Notes under the pieces: generated by a model
Told to the model about the DNA's origin: nothing
What the model saw: only the letters and a program-made list of their open reading frames with translations
Database searches by the model: none
Position numbers and translations under genes: made by a program
Shown here: in pieces, positions 7,277 through 14,679 of the stretch
Layout: each line of letters starts with the position of its first letter
Numbering within the stretch: the stretch's first letter is position 1
Source: Lachnospiraceae bacterium UBA7199
Lineage (GTDB): Bacteria; Bacillota; Clostridia; Lachnospirales; Lachnospiraceae
Direction of reading: 5' to 3'
Assembly (NCBI GenBank): GCA_002490775.1
Contig: DKUR01000020.1
Span: forward strand, 1-46,391
Length of the DNA: 46,391 bases

Positions 7277-7595
7277 TGATATGATAATGGAGCTGCTGGA
7301 AATGGATATTGCTCAGGAAAACAGCATTGTTTTTTCAGAAGAATCCAAGGAGCTGATTCACCAGATTGCAGAGAAGTGCCAGAATATTTCTGTTGTGGAA
7401 GAAACGCGGGAACAGGCGGAGAAGTATGCAGAGGAAATGTCTGCAGATGAGGTTTATATCGATATGCTTCACAAAATCGTGGCAGCTCCGACCAGAATAC
7501 ATATGCTGATGTCTGCCCGTCTGTTGATTCCGGTAATCGACAGGAAATTAAGGGAGGAGGGATTGGATGGCAGGAAAGAAAGTAACATCCACTGA
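7263..7595 (+). CDS. Acidic helical phage protein, function unknown
   Basis: 110 residues, overlapping the HNH gene by 14 bases, with AAGGAGG before ATG 7263. It is highly acidic at the N-terminus and helical throughout, ending RLLIPVIDRKLREEG. No domain is recognised. It is coupled to the nuclease-like gene downstream, which overlaps its last 29 bases. Confidence 0.68.
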   Translation: MGNLDDMIMELLEMDIAQENSIVFSEESKELIHQIAEKCQNISVVEETREQAEKYAEEMSADEVYIDMLHKIVAAPTRIHMLMSARLLIPVIDRKLREEGLDGRKESNIH

Positions 7596-8376
7596 TATAA
7601 AGCTGGCTCTCGCCGGATACCATCCGAAAGACTATTTTATAACGGAGTGCAAAACCTGCTCTACATACTTTCCTGATCCGCAGGGCTTGCTGATATTTGA
7701 TGGATTGGCAGTAAGGAAGAGTTATACAGGACCTTGTATTACCGGATATGAAATTAAAGTCAGTCGGAGTGATTTCCTGCAAGATGCGAAGTGGCATTTA
7801 TATCTGCAGTATTGCAATGAGTTTTACTTTGTAGTTCCGAATGGCTTGATTTCTAAAGATGAACTACCGGAAAATGTTGGACTGATTTATTACTATCCGG
7901 AGAGTGGAAACCTTAAAAAGAAAAAGAAAGCCATGTATCGGAATATTGAAGAACCTGTTGGATTATATAAATATATCATTTTTAGCAGATTGGAACAGGA
8001 TAGGATGCCGTTCTATGAGAGTAGGGCAGAATATGCAAAAGCATATATCGAAGATAAGAAAGACAAGGAGGTCTTGGGAAGAATACTCGGAAGTAAAATG
8101 GCAGAGGATCTTTCTGATATGCAGCGCAAAATAAACACCCTTTCCAATGCAGAGCATGAGCATGAACTGCTGTGGAAGATTAAAGATATTTGTAAAAAAC
8201 ATGACATAGGGAAATATGCATGGCGGGATGATTCCTTGTTAGAGGAACTTGATAAGGCCTTGCAGAGCCATTACCCGAAGGATTTAGACCAGGTACAGAG
8301 AAGCTTACAGAACGCGCTGAACACTCTTTCTGCTATTGAGAAAGAATATTCTGGAGCAAAAGGAGCTGAGGAATGA
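7567..8376 (+). CDS. MmcB-like DNA repair nuclease, with helical C-terminus
   Basis: 269 residues. The first ~150 residues match the MmcB pattern of a PD-(D/E)XK-like fold: GYEIKVSRSDFLQDAKWHLY carries the catalytic-type Glu-x-Lys, followed by CNEFYFVVPNGLI. The remaining ~110 residues are long helices with no recognised domain. MmcB-type proteins are linked to DNA repair. In a phage it may act in recombination with the RecU-like and clamp proteins encoded upstream. Confidence 0.72.
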   Translation: MAGKKVTSTDIKLALAGYHPKDYFITECKTCSTYFPDPQGLLIFDGLAVRKSYTGPCITGYEIKVSRSDFLQDAKWHLYLQYCNEFYFVVPNGLISKDELPENVGLIYYYPESGNLKKKKKAMYRNIEEPVGLYKYIIFSRLEQDRMPFYESRAEYAKAYIEDKKDKEVLGRILGSKMAEDLSDMQRKINTLSNAEHEHELLWKIKDICKKHDIGKYAWRDDSLLEELDKALQSHYPKDLDQVQRSLQNALNTLSAIEKEYSGAKGAEE

Positions 8377-8750
8377 AAATATATCGCATGGAAGATTATT
8401 ATATTCAAACACGGATTGGACACGCAAGACCAACAGGGAACTATGAAATTACTAGAATAGGTACCAGGCGCGCGGTAACGAAGTTTGTAGAAACTTATAA
8501 AACCAATGCTGGGGAAATTCTCCCGGATGAATGGAAAAAGATTGTAAAAAACTGCGCTGAGGTATCAGATTCCCAGGCACTACTTAATAAAATCATAGAG
8601 CATTGCTGTACGCATTGCGTATGGTTAAAGAATGAAAATGATCGTGAGGAATATGCTCTTGATATCTTGGCAGGCAGGATATACCGGAACTGGAAAGGGT
8701 TTTCGACAGATGGACTGTCTGAGAAAACAGCATTTATGTTTATATTTTAG
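8373..8750 (+). CDS. Phage protein, function unknown
   Basis: 125 residues, starting in an ATGA overlap with the MmcB-like gene. The N-terminus is rich in aromatics and basic residues (YRMEDYYIQTRIGHARPTG); a paired-cysteine segment (EHCCTHCVW) lies near residue 78. No family is recognised. Coupling suggests it works with, or is at least co-translated with, its neighbours. Confidence 0.65.
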   Translation: MKIYRMEDYYIQTRIGHARPTGNYEITRIGTRRAVTKFVETYKTNAGEILPDEWKKIVKNCAEVSDSQALLNKIIEHCCTHCVWLKNENDREEYALDILAGRIYRNWKGFSTDGLSEKTAFMFIF

Positions 8751-8760
8751 GAGGCAGACT

Positions 8761-8973
8761 ATGACATGCTCATTATGTGGTAGAAAATTGAAAAATGAAA
8801 AAAGTCAGGAAATCGGATACGGTCCGGTATGCTATCGGAGAAAGTTTGGATCACCGTTAAAGCGGCAACGTATCAGAGATAGGGGCGGAGGAGGGGAGGA
8901 CATTCCATACTATGATATTCCGGGGCAGATAGAAATAGAGGAATATTTAAAAAGTCTGGGAAACGTGGAATAA
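8761..8973 (+). CDS. DUF6011-like small zinc-binding protein
   Basis: 70 residues. MTCSLCGRKLKN at the start and IGYGPVCYRR about 18 residues later form the single metal-binding unit typical of DUF6011 proteins. A long open frame from 8632 is not used: GGAGG lies 6 bases before ATG 8761. The C-terminus is glycine-rich and then acidic. Function unknown. Confidence 0.75.
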   Translation: MTCSLCGRKLKNEKSQEIGYGPVCYRRKFGSPLKRQRIRDRGGGGEDIPYYDIPGQIEIEEYLKSLGNVE

Positions 8974-8989
8974 AAAGGAGAGTGCTTTC

Positions 8990-9062
8990 GCAACCCTCCA
9001 ACAGACAGTTAGATTATATCATAATCTGATATAAATTTAAATAGAACCAGGAGGGTGATTGC
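8990..9062 (+). promoter_or_regulatory. Structured leader that can mask the ribosome site of the regulator gene
   Basis: GCAA (8990-8993) and CCCTCC (8994-8999) can pair with TTGC (9059-9062) and GGAGGG (9050-9055), the latter being the ribosome site of the gene at 9063. A second hairpin, AGATTAT (9011-9017) with ATAATCT (9021-9027), sits inside the loop. The pairing is seen in the sequence; a regulatory effect is inference. Confidence 0.45.
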
Positions 9063-9827
9063 ATGAAAACAGACAAAAATCATAAAGGTATAGATGTTAA
9101 TAAGGTGACAGCATTATATTCTGCGGGGTGGAATAATAAGAGAATTGCACATGAAATGAAAATTAGTGTTGAGAAAGTGGATGAAATCTTACGCGACTAT
9201 GAAAAGGATCCTGTGGAGGGGAAGGAGCCGAATGATGTAAAAGAGGAATGTCCGAATCCGAAAAAGTTAGTGGTGCTTACATCTACGGAACTGCATGACA
9301 TTTACGAAAAGGCAGCTGCTATCGGTGCCAGGGAAGCGCTGAAAATCTTTGAGCAGGAACGGAAAAAGGAATACAGCGAACGTGCTGATCGGCGGTTGAG
9401 AAATACGAAGCTTCTCCTGCGAAACTATCATATGTTGAAAGAACATGCGGAAAATTCAGTGTTTGGAAGAACCCAGATGGAAGAATCAGCTGCAGATATA
9501 TTGGAATCTATGATGTCAATGTATGATAATGAGGTAATTATTGACAGTATTAAGCGGAGCGCCAGCAGAACGGCGATTATTGTATCCCATATTGAGGTGA
9601 TGCTTGGATTATATGAGAGTTACTGTGAAAAATCAGCCAGCAGGGAAGTTGATAAGCGGAGGTTTGGGGTATTATGGGACAGATATATGGCAGAACAACC
9701 GCTTGATGTGAAAGAGATTGCACAAAAATACAATATGTCAAAGGAAAATGTTTATTCTGACTTAAATGTTGCTACTGAAAGGGTATCCGCTCTTATTTTC
9801 GGGGTGGACGGTTTGAAAGTACGATAA
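9063..9827 (+). CDS. ArpU/RinA-like late transcription regulator
   Basis: 254 residues. An N-terminal helix-turn-helix (VTALYSAGWNNKRIAHEMKI) is followed by a long helical middle and a C-terminal sigma-region-4-like helix-turn-helix (LDVKEIAQKYNMSKENVYSD). This two-HTH layout and its position ahead of the terminase block fit phage late activators of the ArpU/RinA type, which switch on packaging and structural genes. The gene ends shortly before a strong terminator. The assignment is by architecture and context, not by a close motif match. Confidence 0.6.
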   Translation: MKTDKNHKGIDVNKVTALYSAGWNNKRIAHEMKISVEKVDEILRDYEKDPVEGKEPNDVKEECPNPKKLVVLTSTELHDIYEKAAAIGAREALKIFEQERKKEYSERADRRLRNTKLLLRNYHMLKEHAENSVFGRTQMEESAADILESMMSMYDNEVIIDSIKRSASRTAIIVSHIEVMLGLYESYCEKSASREVDKRRFGVLWDRYMAEQPLDVKEIAQKYNMSKENVYSDLNVATERVSALIFGVDGLKVR

Positions 9828-9852
9828 ATCCTCCGTCTAAAAAATAATTACA

Positions 9853-9881
9853 TTGACTTTACACTATGAAAATGGCAAAAT
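9853..9881 (+). promoter_or_regulatory. Possible promoter
   Basis: TTGACT (9853-9858) and CAAAAT (9876-9881), 17 bases apart, resemble a vegetative promoter with a weak -10. If used, the transcript would meet the terminator at 9913-9946, which would then act as an attenuator. The match is modest. Confidence 0.3.
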
Positions 9882-9912
9882 TGTATTCGTAAAATTCTAA
9901 ATCAAATGTCGG

Positions 9913-9946
9913 GGAAGTCTGATAGTTATTCAGACTTCCTTTTTTT
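9913..9946 (+). terminator. Rho-independent terminator
   Basis: GGAAGTCTGA (9913-9922) pairs perfectly over 10 bp with TCAGACTTCC (9930-9939), with a 7-base loop and a run of seven T. It separates the early module and regulator from the transporter cassette. Confidence 0.9.
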
Positions 9947-9974
9947 CGTGCAGTTTTTCCGGGAAAGGAGAGAA

Positions 9975-10028
9975 ATGTGTACGGATGGCATGAGGCTCCT
10001 CCAGAAAAAAGAAGGAGGAATATCATGA
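9975..10028 (+). CDS. 17-codon leader peptide of the transporter gene
   Basis: ATG 9975 follows AAAGGAG and encodes a 17-residue peptide (MCTDGMRLLQKKEGGIS) whose TGA overlaps the transporter start as ATGA. Inside it, TCCTCC (9997-10002) can pair with GGAGGA (10014-10019), the transporter ribosome site. Translation of the leader would open this hairpin. The arrangement is seen in the sequence; its use as a leader is inference. Confidence 0.45.
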   Translation: MCTDGMRLLQKKEGGIS

Positions 10029-11410
10029 ATTATACTTTGATTGTGCTGTTGATCTATGCGGTATTGATGCTTGGCGCAACAGTACTTTTAACAAAAAAAG
10101 AGGGTAATGTTGAAAAATTCTGTGTTGTGAACAGGAATATCGGCTGGGGAATATCGGCGTTAAGTATAGCAGCTACATGGATATGGGCGCCGGCGCTGTT
10201 TACATCAACCGAGAATGCCTATACGAAAGGTTTTGCAGGACTTTTTTGGTTTCTGGTACCGAATGTGATTTGCCTGATGTTGTTTATTCCCTTTGCAAAA
10301 AAGATCCGAAGGGAAATGCCGGACGGTATTACGCTGTCTGGGTATATGTATGAAAAATATCAATCTGAATCAGTAAAAAATGTTTACCTGTTCCAGTTGG
10401 GAGCGCTATCGGTGTTATCTACCGGAGTACAATTATTGGCGGGCAGTAAAATCCTAAGTATGCTTACAGACATACCGTTTACCGCAATGACTGTAATCAT
10501 GGCAGTTGTGGCATTTTCTTATTCCCAGTTTTCCGGAATAAAAGCATCGATACTGACAGATTCCGTCCAGATGATATTTATGCTGGCCGCCAGCATCTGT
10601 TTTGCAGCTTTTGGTATAAAGAATGGCGGAGGAGTGGAAACGCTGCTTACGGGTTTGGGAGGGCTTACAGAGGATGCCGGATGCCTGTTCTCTGGAAGAG
10701 GGTGGGAAATATTTCTCGACTTTGGACTTCCTACTACAATCGGGCTTTTATCAGGACCTTTCGGGGATCAGTGCTTTTGGCAGAGAGCATTCTGCATGGA
10801 GAAAGGCAAAATAGGCAGAGCGTTTTTTGTTGGAGCAATCCTCTTTGGTATCGTTCCATTATCTATGGGTATACTTGGATTTATTGGCGCCGGCATGAAA
10901 TATGTCGCAGTGGATGCTGGGGTTATCAATTTTGAACTGATTAGAGAGTTATTCCCAACGTGGGCGGTTATGCCGTTCCTATTTATGATAGTGTCAGGAC
11001 TGCTTTCCACGATTGACAGTAATTTATGCGCTGCATCATCCCTCACAACAGACATTTTTAAGAAAGTAACTATTAAAAAGACAAAGATAGCCATGATACT
11101 GCTTCTAATTCTTGGGATTATGGTGGCAAATATCCCAGGACTTTCAGTTACGCACTTATTTCTTATGTATGGCACATTAAGGGCAGCAACCCTGTTACCA
11201 ACCATTCTGACCTTAAAAGGAGCAGGAATGACACCACAGGGAATTGTCGTAGGCATAATTAGTGCCCTTATAGTCGGGATGCCGATTTTTGCATATGGAA
11301 ATATCATTGGGATCGCAGCATATAAGACCGCTGGGAGCCTGACAACGGTTATTTTGTCTGGAATGGTGGCGCTGGCGATAAGCAGGAAAGTGGGGTGTCA
11401 GCATGAATAA
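10025..11410 (+). CDS. Sodium:solute symporter family transporter
   Basis: 461 residues with about twelve or thirteen hydrophobic helices, starting at once with MNYTLIVLLIYAVLMLGATV. The pattern of the sodium:solute symporter (SSS) family is visible: a first helix followed by a charged break (KKEGNVEKFCVVNRNIGWG), a small-residue second helix (ALSIAATWIWAPALF), and late helices with FLMIVSGLLSTIDSNLCAA. SSS proteins import sugars, amino acids, vitamins or urea with sodium; the substrate cannot be read here. AAGGAGG (10012-10018) fixes the start. The stop overlaps the PP-loop gene, so the transporter and enzyme are probably made together. A full-length transporter is unusual in a phage. Confidence 0.85.
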   Translation: MNYTLIVLLIYAVLMLGATVLLTKKEGNVEKFCVVNRNIGWGISALSIAATWIWAPALFTSTENAYTKGFAGLFWFLVPNVICLMLFIPFAKKIRREMPDGITLSGYMYEKYQSESVKNVYLFQLGALSVLSTGVQLLAGSKILSMLTDIPFTAMTVIMAVVAFSYSQFSGIKASILTDSVQMIFMLAASICFAAFGIKNGGGVETLLTGLGGLTEDAGCLFSGRGWEIFLDFGLPTTIGLLSGPFGDQCFWQRAFCMEKGKIGRAFFVGAILFGIVPLSMGILGFIGAGMKYVAVDAGVINFELIRELFPTWAVMPFLFMIVSGLLSTIDSNLCAASSLTTDIFKKVTIKKTKIAMILLLILGIMVANIPGLSVTHLFLMYGTLRAATLLPTILTLKGAGMTPQGIVVGIISALIVGMPIFAYGNIIGIAAYKTAGSLTTVILSGMVALAISRKVGCQHE

Positions 11411-12191
11411 AGTATTGGGGAAAAAGCAGAGTATTAGAAATACAGACTGGCTGGAGGCAATTAAGAACATTGAGAGTGTTGTTAAGAAAAAAGATCTGGA
11501 TAAACGGATCAGGGAGACGATAAAGGAAATTAAACAGGAAACTTCCGGGAAAAGAGCTGCTTACGCATGGAGCGGCGGAAAGGATTCGATTGTCTTGGGT
11601 GCTATCTGTGAGATGGCGGGAATAAAAGATTGCGTTTTGGTCGTTTGCGATTTGGAATATAAAGATTTTATGGAATGGGTGGAAAGGAATAAGCCAGAGA
11701 AACTTGTTATTGAGAATACAGGTCAAAATCTGGAATGGTTAGCGGCACACCCGAACATGCTGTTCCCACAGGACAGCAAGACAGCGGCGCAATGGTTCCA
11801 TATTGTTCAGCATCGAGGGCAGGCAAGATATTACAAAGCAAACAATTTAGATATCTTACTGCTCGGAAGGCGAAGAGCTGACGGGAACTATGTGGGGAAA
11901 GGCAGCAATATATACACAAACGGACAGGGAATTACACGTTATAGTCCGTTGTCAGACTGGAGTCATGAAGAAATTTTAGCATTTATCCATTATTACAATG
12001 CAGAAATACCACCTATTTATGCATGGAACAATGGTTATCTGTGCGGCACACATCCTTGGGCAGCGAGGCAATGGACCGGATCCGTTGAAAATGGATGGAA
12101 AGAAGTGTATGAGATAGACAGCAGCATTGTAACAGAAGCAGCGAACCTTATTCCGAGTGCAAAGAAGTTCTTGGAAAATATAAGATGTTAG
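11403..12191 (+). CDS. PP-loop ATPase of the PAPS reductase / adenine nucleotide alpha-hydrolase family
   Basis: 262 residues. The PP-loop SGGKDS at residues 57-62 binds the ATP pyrophosphate. LLLGRRRADG and YSPLSDWSHEEILAFIHYY further on are the usual PAPS-reductase-type second half. Family members reduce PAPS, or adenylate or thiolate substrates such as tRNA or the DNA backbone (DndC). I see no C-terminal ECGLH-type motif of true PAPS reductases, which argues for a different substrate. The gene overlaps the transporter stop by 8 bases. Confidence 0.82.
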   Translation: MNKVLGKKQSIRNTDWLEAIKNIESVVKKKDLDKRIRETIKEIKQETSGKRAAYAWSGGKDSIVLGAICEMAGIKDCVLVVCDLEYKDFMEWVERNKPEKLVIENTGQNLEWLAAHPNMLFPQDSKTAAQWFHIVQHRGQARYYKANNLDILLLGRRRADGNYVGKGSNIYTNGQGITRYSPLSDWSHEEILAFIHYYNAEIPPIYAWNNGYLCGTHPWAARQWTGSVENGWKEVYEIDSSIVTEAANLIPSAKKFLENIRC

Positions 12192-12204
12192 CAAAAGAAA
12201 ACAT

Positions 12205-12315
12205 ATGAAATCAAATGATTTCAAACAAAATACGCTATTTGCAGATAGTTTAGATAGTAAAATACCATTCGCTCCTTTAAGACAAATAGTCAAGGAGGAA
12301 AAGCGATGGAAGTAA
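12205..12315 (+). CDS. Possible 36-residue peptide gene
   Basis: ATG 12205 opens a frame with a natural composition (SNDFKQNTLFADSLDSKIPF, then a basic end) that stops at 12315, overlapping the ParB-like start by 10 bases. No good ribosome site precedes it, only an A-rich stretch. The palindrome TGAAATC-AAAT-GATTTCA lies over its first codons. It may be a real small gene or chance. Confidence 0.35.
   Translation: MKSNDFKQNTLFADSLDSKIPFAPLRQIVKEEKRWK
12206..12223. promoter_or_regulatory. 18-bp palindrome between the PP-loop and ParB-like genes
   Basis: TGAAATC (12206-12212), AAAT, GATTTCA (12217-12223) is a perfect 7-bp inverted repeat in the 114-base gap ahead of the ParB-like gene. It has the form of an operator for a dimeric DNA-binding protein. 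No partner is identified; one possibility is the adjacent ParB-like protein itself. Confidence 0.35.
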
Positions 12316-12926
12316 TTACCATGAAACTTTCCGAGCTGGTAAAGCCGGAGAAGAATGTCAGGATCCACACAGAGCAGCAATTAAAGGAATTTGAAAGAAG
12401 TATTACCATGTTTGGACAGATTCGTCCCATTGTGGTGGATGAAAACAATGTCATATTAGCCGGCAACGGATTGTATGACACTTTATTACAGATGGGGAAA
12501 GAAACTGCAGATGTTTATAAATATGGGAACCTTACTGAAAATCAGAAAAAGAAGCTTATGATCGCCGACAATAAGATTTTTAGTCTTGGTATAGAAAATC
12601 TGGACACATTGAACAGTTTTCTGGAAGAACTGCAAGGCGATCTTGATATTCCGGGTTTTGACGAAGAGATATTAAAACAGATGGTATCTGAAGCAGAAGA
12701 CATTACAGAAAAACTTTCAGAGTATGGTACGCTGGATGATGAAGAAATCCAGAATATCAAAGAAAATGCTGCCAGAAATGAACAAAAAATGCAGCAGGCC
12801 GGAGTGGCACAGGAGGGAGCACATGAACCGGTACCGGTTCAAAAGGAGCCACAGACAGATGATGAAACCGCCGATATCAAAAAGTTTATTATCTGTCCAA
12901 AGTGCGGAGAAAAGATATGGCTGTAA
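12306..12926 (+). CDS. ParB/Srx-like protein with C-terminal zinc motif
   Basis: 206 residues. The N-terminal ~100 residues follow the ParB N-domain: KLSELVKPEKNVRIHTEQQ, MFGQIRPIVVDENNVILAGNG and NQKKKLMIADNKI. The usual DGHHR-type motif is altered to LAGNGL. The middle is acidic and helical. The C-terminus adds CPKCGEKIW, half of a zinc ribbon. ParB-like domains in phages act as nucleases or nucleotide-binding modules and often pair with PAPS-reductase-like enzymes. AAGGAGG lies 7 bases before ATG 12306. It overlaps the next gene by 10 bases. Confidence 0.8.
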   Translation: MEVITMKLSELVKPEKNVRIHTEQQLKEFERSITMFGQIRPIVVDENNVILAGNGLYDTLLQMGKETADVYKYGNLTENQKKKLMIADNKIFSLGIENLDTLNSFLEELQGDLDIPGFDEEILKQMVSEAEDITEKLSEYGTLDDEEIQNIKENAARNEQKMQQAGVAQEGAHEPVPVQKEPQTDDETADIKKFIICPKCGEKIWL

Positions 12927-14065
12927 AACGGTGTGAAGCCAGTATTGATGTAGTGGAAGCTGCAAAAATCCGCATAAAAAATGTGTTTAGAAATGGATTG
13001 CCGGTATATATGTCTTTCAGCGGCGGTAAAGACAGTCTCTGTATGGCGCAGTTGGTCATGTCACTTATACAAGCAGGCGAGATTAATCCGGCACAGCTGA
13101 TAGTACAGTTTATTGATGAAGAAGCTATTTTCCCATGTATAGAAGATAAAGTGAGAGAGTGGCGGAAGAAATTTATGTTAATTGGAGCAGCGTTTGAGTG
13201 GTATTGCCTGGAGGTAAAACACTACAACTGCTTTAATGAATTGTCCAATGATGAAACTTTTATTTGTTGGGACAGATATAAGGAAGATGTTTGGGTAAGA
13301 AAACCACCATCATTCGCGATTAGAAGTCATCCACTGCTAAGACCCCGTATCGATGCATATCAGGATTTCCTTCCGAGGATATGTAGCGGCGGTATTACCA
13401 TTACCGGGATAAGAACAGCGGAATCCGTACAGAGGTTGCAGAACATTGCAACTATGTTACGGGCAGGAAAGAACATGACGAGGAAAAATCAGGTATTTCC
13501 CATATATGACTGGAAAAATAATGATGTGTGGCTCTATCTTCTTCAGGAAAAGGTTGATATACCGGAGATATATTTATTCCTATGGCAGGCTGGAACGCGA
13601 AAGGGACAGTTGAGGGTATCACAGTTCTTTTCAATTGACACAGCAAAAAGCCTTGTCAAAATGAACGAGTATTATCCTGATCTCATGGAAAGGATAGTTC
13701 GCCGAGAACCTAATGCGTATCTTGCGGCATTGTACTGGGATAGTGAAATGTTTGGCCGGAGTACCGTCACCAGAAAAGAAAATGAGAAAGGAGCTGCTGA
13801 AAAAGATTATAAGGCAGCTCTTTTGGAGTTATTTTCTGATATGAGCGGTAATTTCCCTACAAAACATAAGAGATATGTGGCAGAGAGATACCGGAATTTC
13901 TTCATGAGCGTATCTGCAATAGCTGATAATAAGGATTATAAGGCTATATATGAAGGATTAATTTCTGGGGATCCTAAGCTGCGTTCGTACCGGGCATTAT
14001 ACCAGAGGATATACGGGAAATATATTACCGCGGCAAAGAAGAAGGAGGAAATACAGAATGGATAA
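12917..14065 (+). CDS. IbrA-like DUF3440 PAPS-reductase-family protein
   Basis: 382 residues. The PP-loop SGGKDS is at residues 35-40, followed by VQFIDEEAIFPC, a long central part with KPPSFAIRSHPLLRPRIDAY, GITITGIRTAESVQRL, and a large C-terminal domain. This longer layout fits the DUF3440 group that includes IbrA, a prophage-encoded regulator protein in Escherichia coli that works with the ParB-like IbrB. The next gene is such a ParB-like partner. ATG 12917 is preferred over GTG 12902 because GGAG lies 7 bases upstream. The reaction is unknown; nucleic-acid modification is one possibility. Confidence 0.8.
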   Translation: MAVKRCEASIDVVEAAKIRIKNVFRNGLPVYMSFSGGKDSLCMAQLVMSLIQAGEINPAQLIVQFIDEEAIFPCIEDKVREWRKKFMLIGAAFEWYCLEVKHYNCFNELSNDETFICWDRYKEDVWVRKPPSFAIRSHPLLRPRIDAYQDFLPRICSGGITITGIRTAESVQRLQNIATMLRAGKNMTRKNQVFPIYDWKNNDVWLYLLQEKVDIPEIYLFLWQAGTRKGQLRVSQFFSIDTAKSLVKMNEYYPDLMERIVRREPNAYLAALYWDSEMFGRSTVTRKENEKGAAEKDYKAALLELFSDMSGNFPTKHKRYVAERYRNFFMSVSAIADNKDYKAIYEGLISGDPKLRSYRALYQRIYGKYITAAKKKEEIQNG

Positions 14066-14576
14066 TTTAATGTTGCCATTATCTACTTTACAATGGGTGG
14101 AACGAAGCAGGATAAAACCGAATGACTATAATCCAAACAAAGTATCAAAACAGAATTTAGGACTGTTAAAGCAGTCTATATTGACAAACGGATGGACGCT
14201 GCCGATTGTGGTGCGTCCTGATTTTACGATTATAGACGGATTCCACCGATGGACCGTTGCAGGGGAGGAACCACTATTTTCCATGCTTGGAGGAAAAGTA
14301 CCAATTGTCATTGTATCTCATAAGGATAGGGCAGGAAATATGTATGGAACCATTACCCACAATAGAGCGCGAGGTACGCATCTGCTCGAACCTATGAAAG
14401 CTATTGTGAAAGAACTGCTAAATGACGGTAAATCAGTAGAGGAAATAGGGAAACAGCTTGGAATGAAGCCGGAGGAAGTATTCAGATTATCGGACTTTTC
14501 CAAAGAAGATTTTCTGCAGATGATGATAAATTCGAATCAGGGTTATTCCAAAGCTGAGTTTATAACGAAGATTTAA
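14058..14576 (+). CDS. IbrB-like ParB-domain protein
   Basis: 172 residues. The N-terminal ParB fold carries the motif TIIDGFHRW, the DGxHR form that is altered in the upstream ParB-like protein, and THNRARGTH after it. The C-terminal ~60 residues look like a helix-turn-helix (VEEIGKQLGMKPEEVFRLSD). It overlaps the IbrA-like gene by 8 bases, and AAGGAGG precedes the start, so the pair is translated together like ibrAB. The Escherichia coli pair activates eib gene expression; here the target is unknown. Confidence 0.8.
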   Translation: MDNLMLPLSTLQWVERSRIKPNDYNPNKVSKQNLGLLKQSILTNGWTLPIVVRPDFTIIDGFHRWTVAGEEPLFSMLGGKVPIVIVSHKDRAGNMYGTITHNRARGTHLLEPMKAIVKELLNDGKSVEEIGKQLGMKPEEVFRLSDFSKEDFLQMMINSNQGYSKAEFITKI

Positions 14577-14598
14577 TGTTTTAACAAGCGATATGCGT

Positions 14599-14642
14599 AG
14601 GAGAACACACACGAGGGTGCATACCACCCTCAGTGTGCCTCC
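14599..14642 (+). other. Strong stem-loop ahead of the small terminase gene
   Basis: CACAC-GAGGGTG (14608-14619) pairs with CACCCTC-A-GTGTG (14625-14637) over 12 bp with a single bulged A and the loop CATAC; GGAG and CTCC flank it and could extend it. There is no T run, so termination is unlikely. A role in mRNA stability, regulation or packaging-site recognition is possible but not shown. Confidence 0.5.
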
Positions 14643-14679
14643 ACGATTGGCAAAAACAAATATGATGGGAGGGAGGTAA

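Noticed and set aside
10768..11307. Long minus-strand ORF inside the symporter gene
   Set aside because: It is antisense to a clear membrane protein, without its own ribosome site or recognisable domain.
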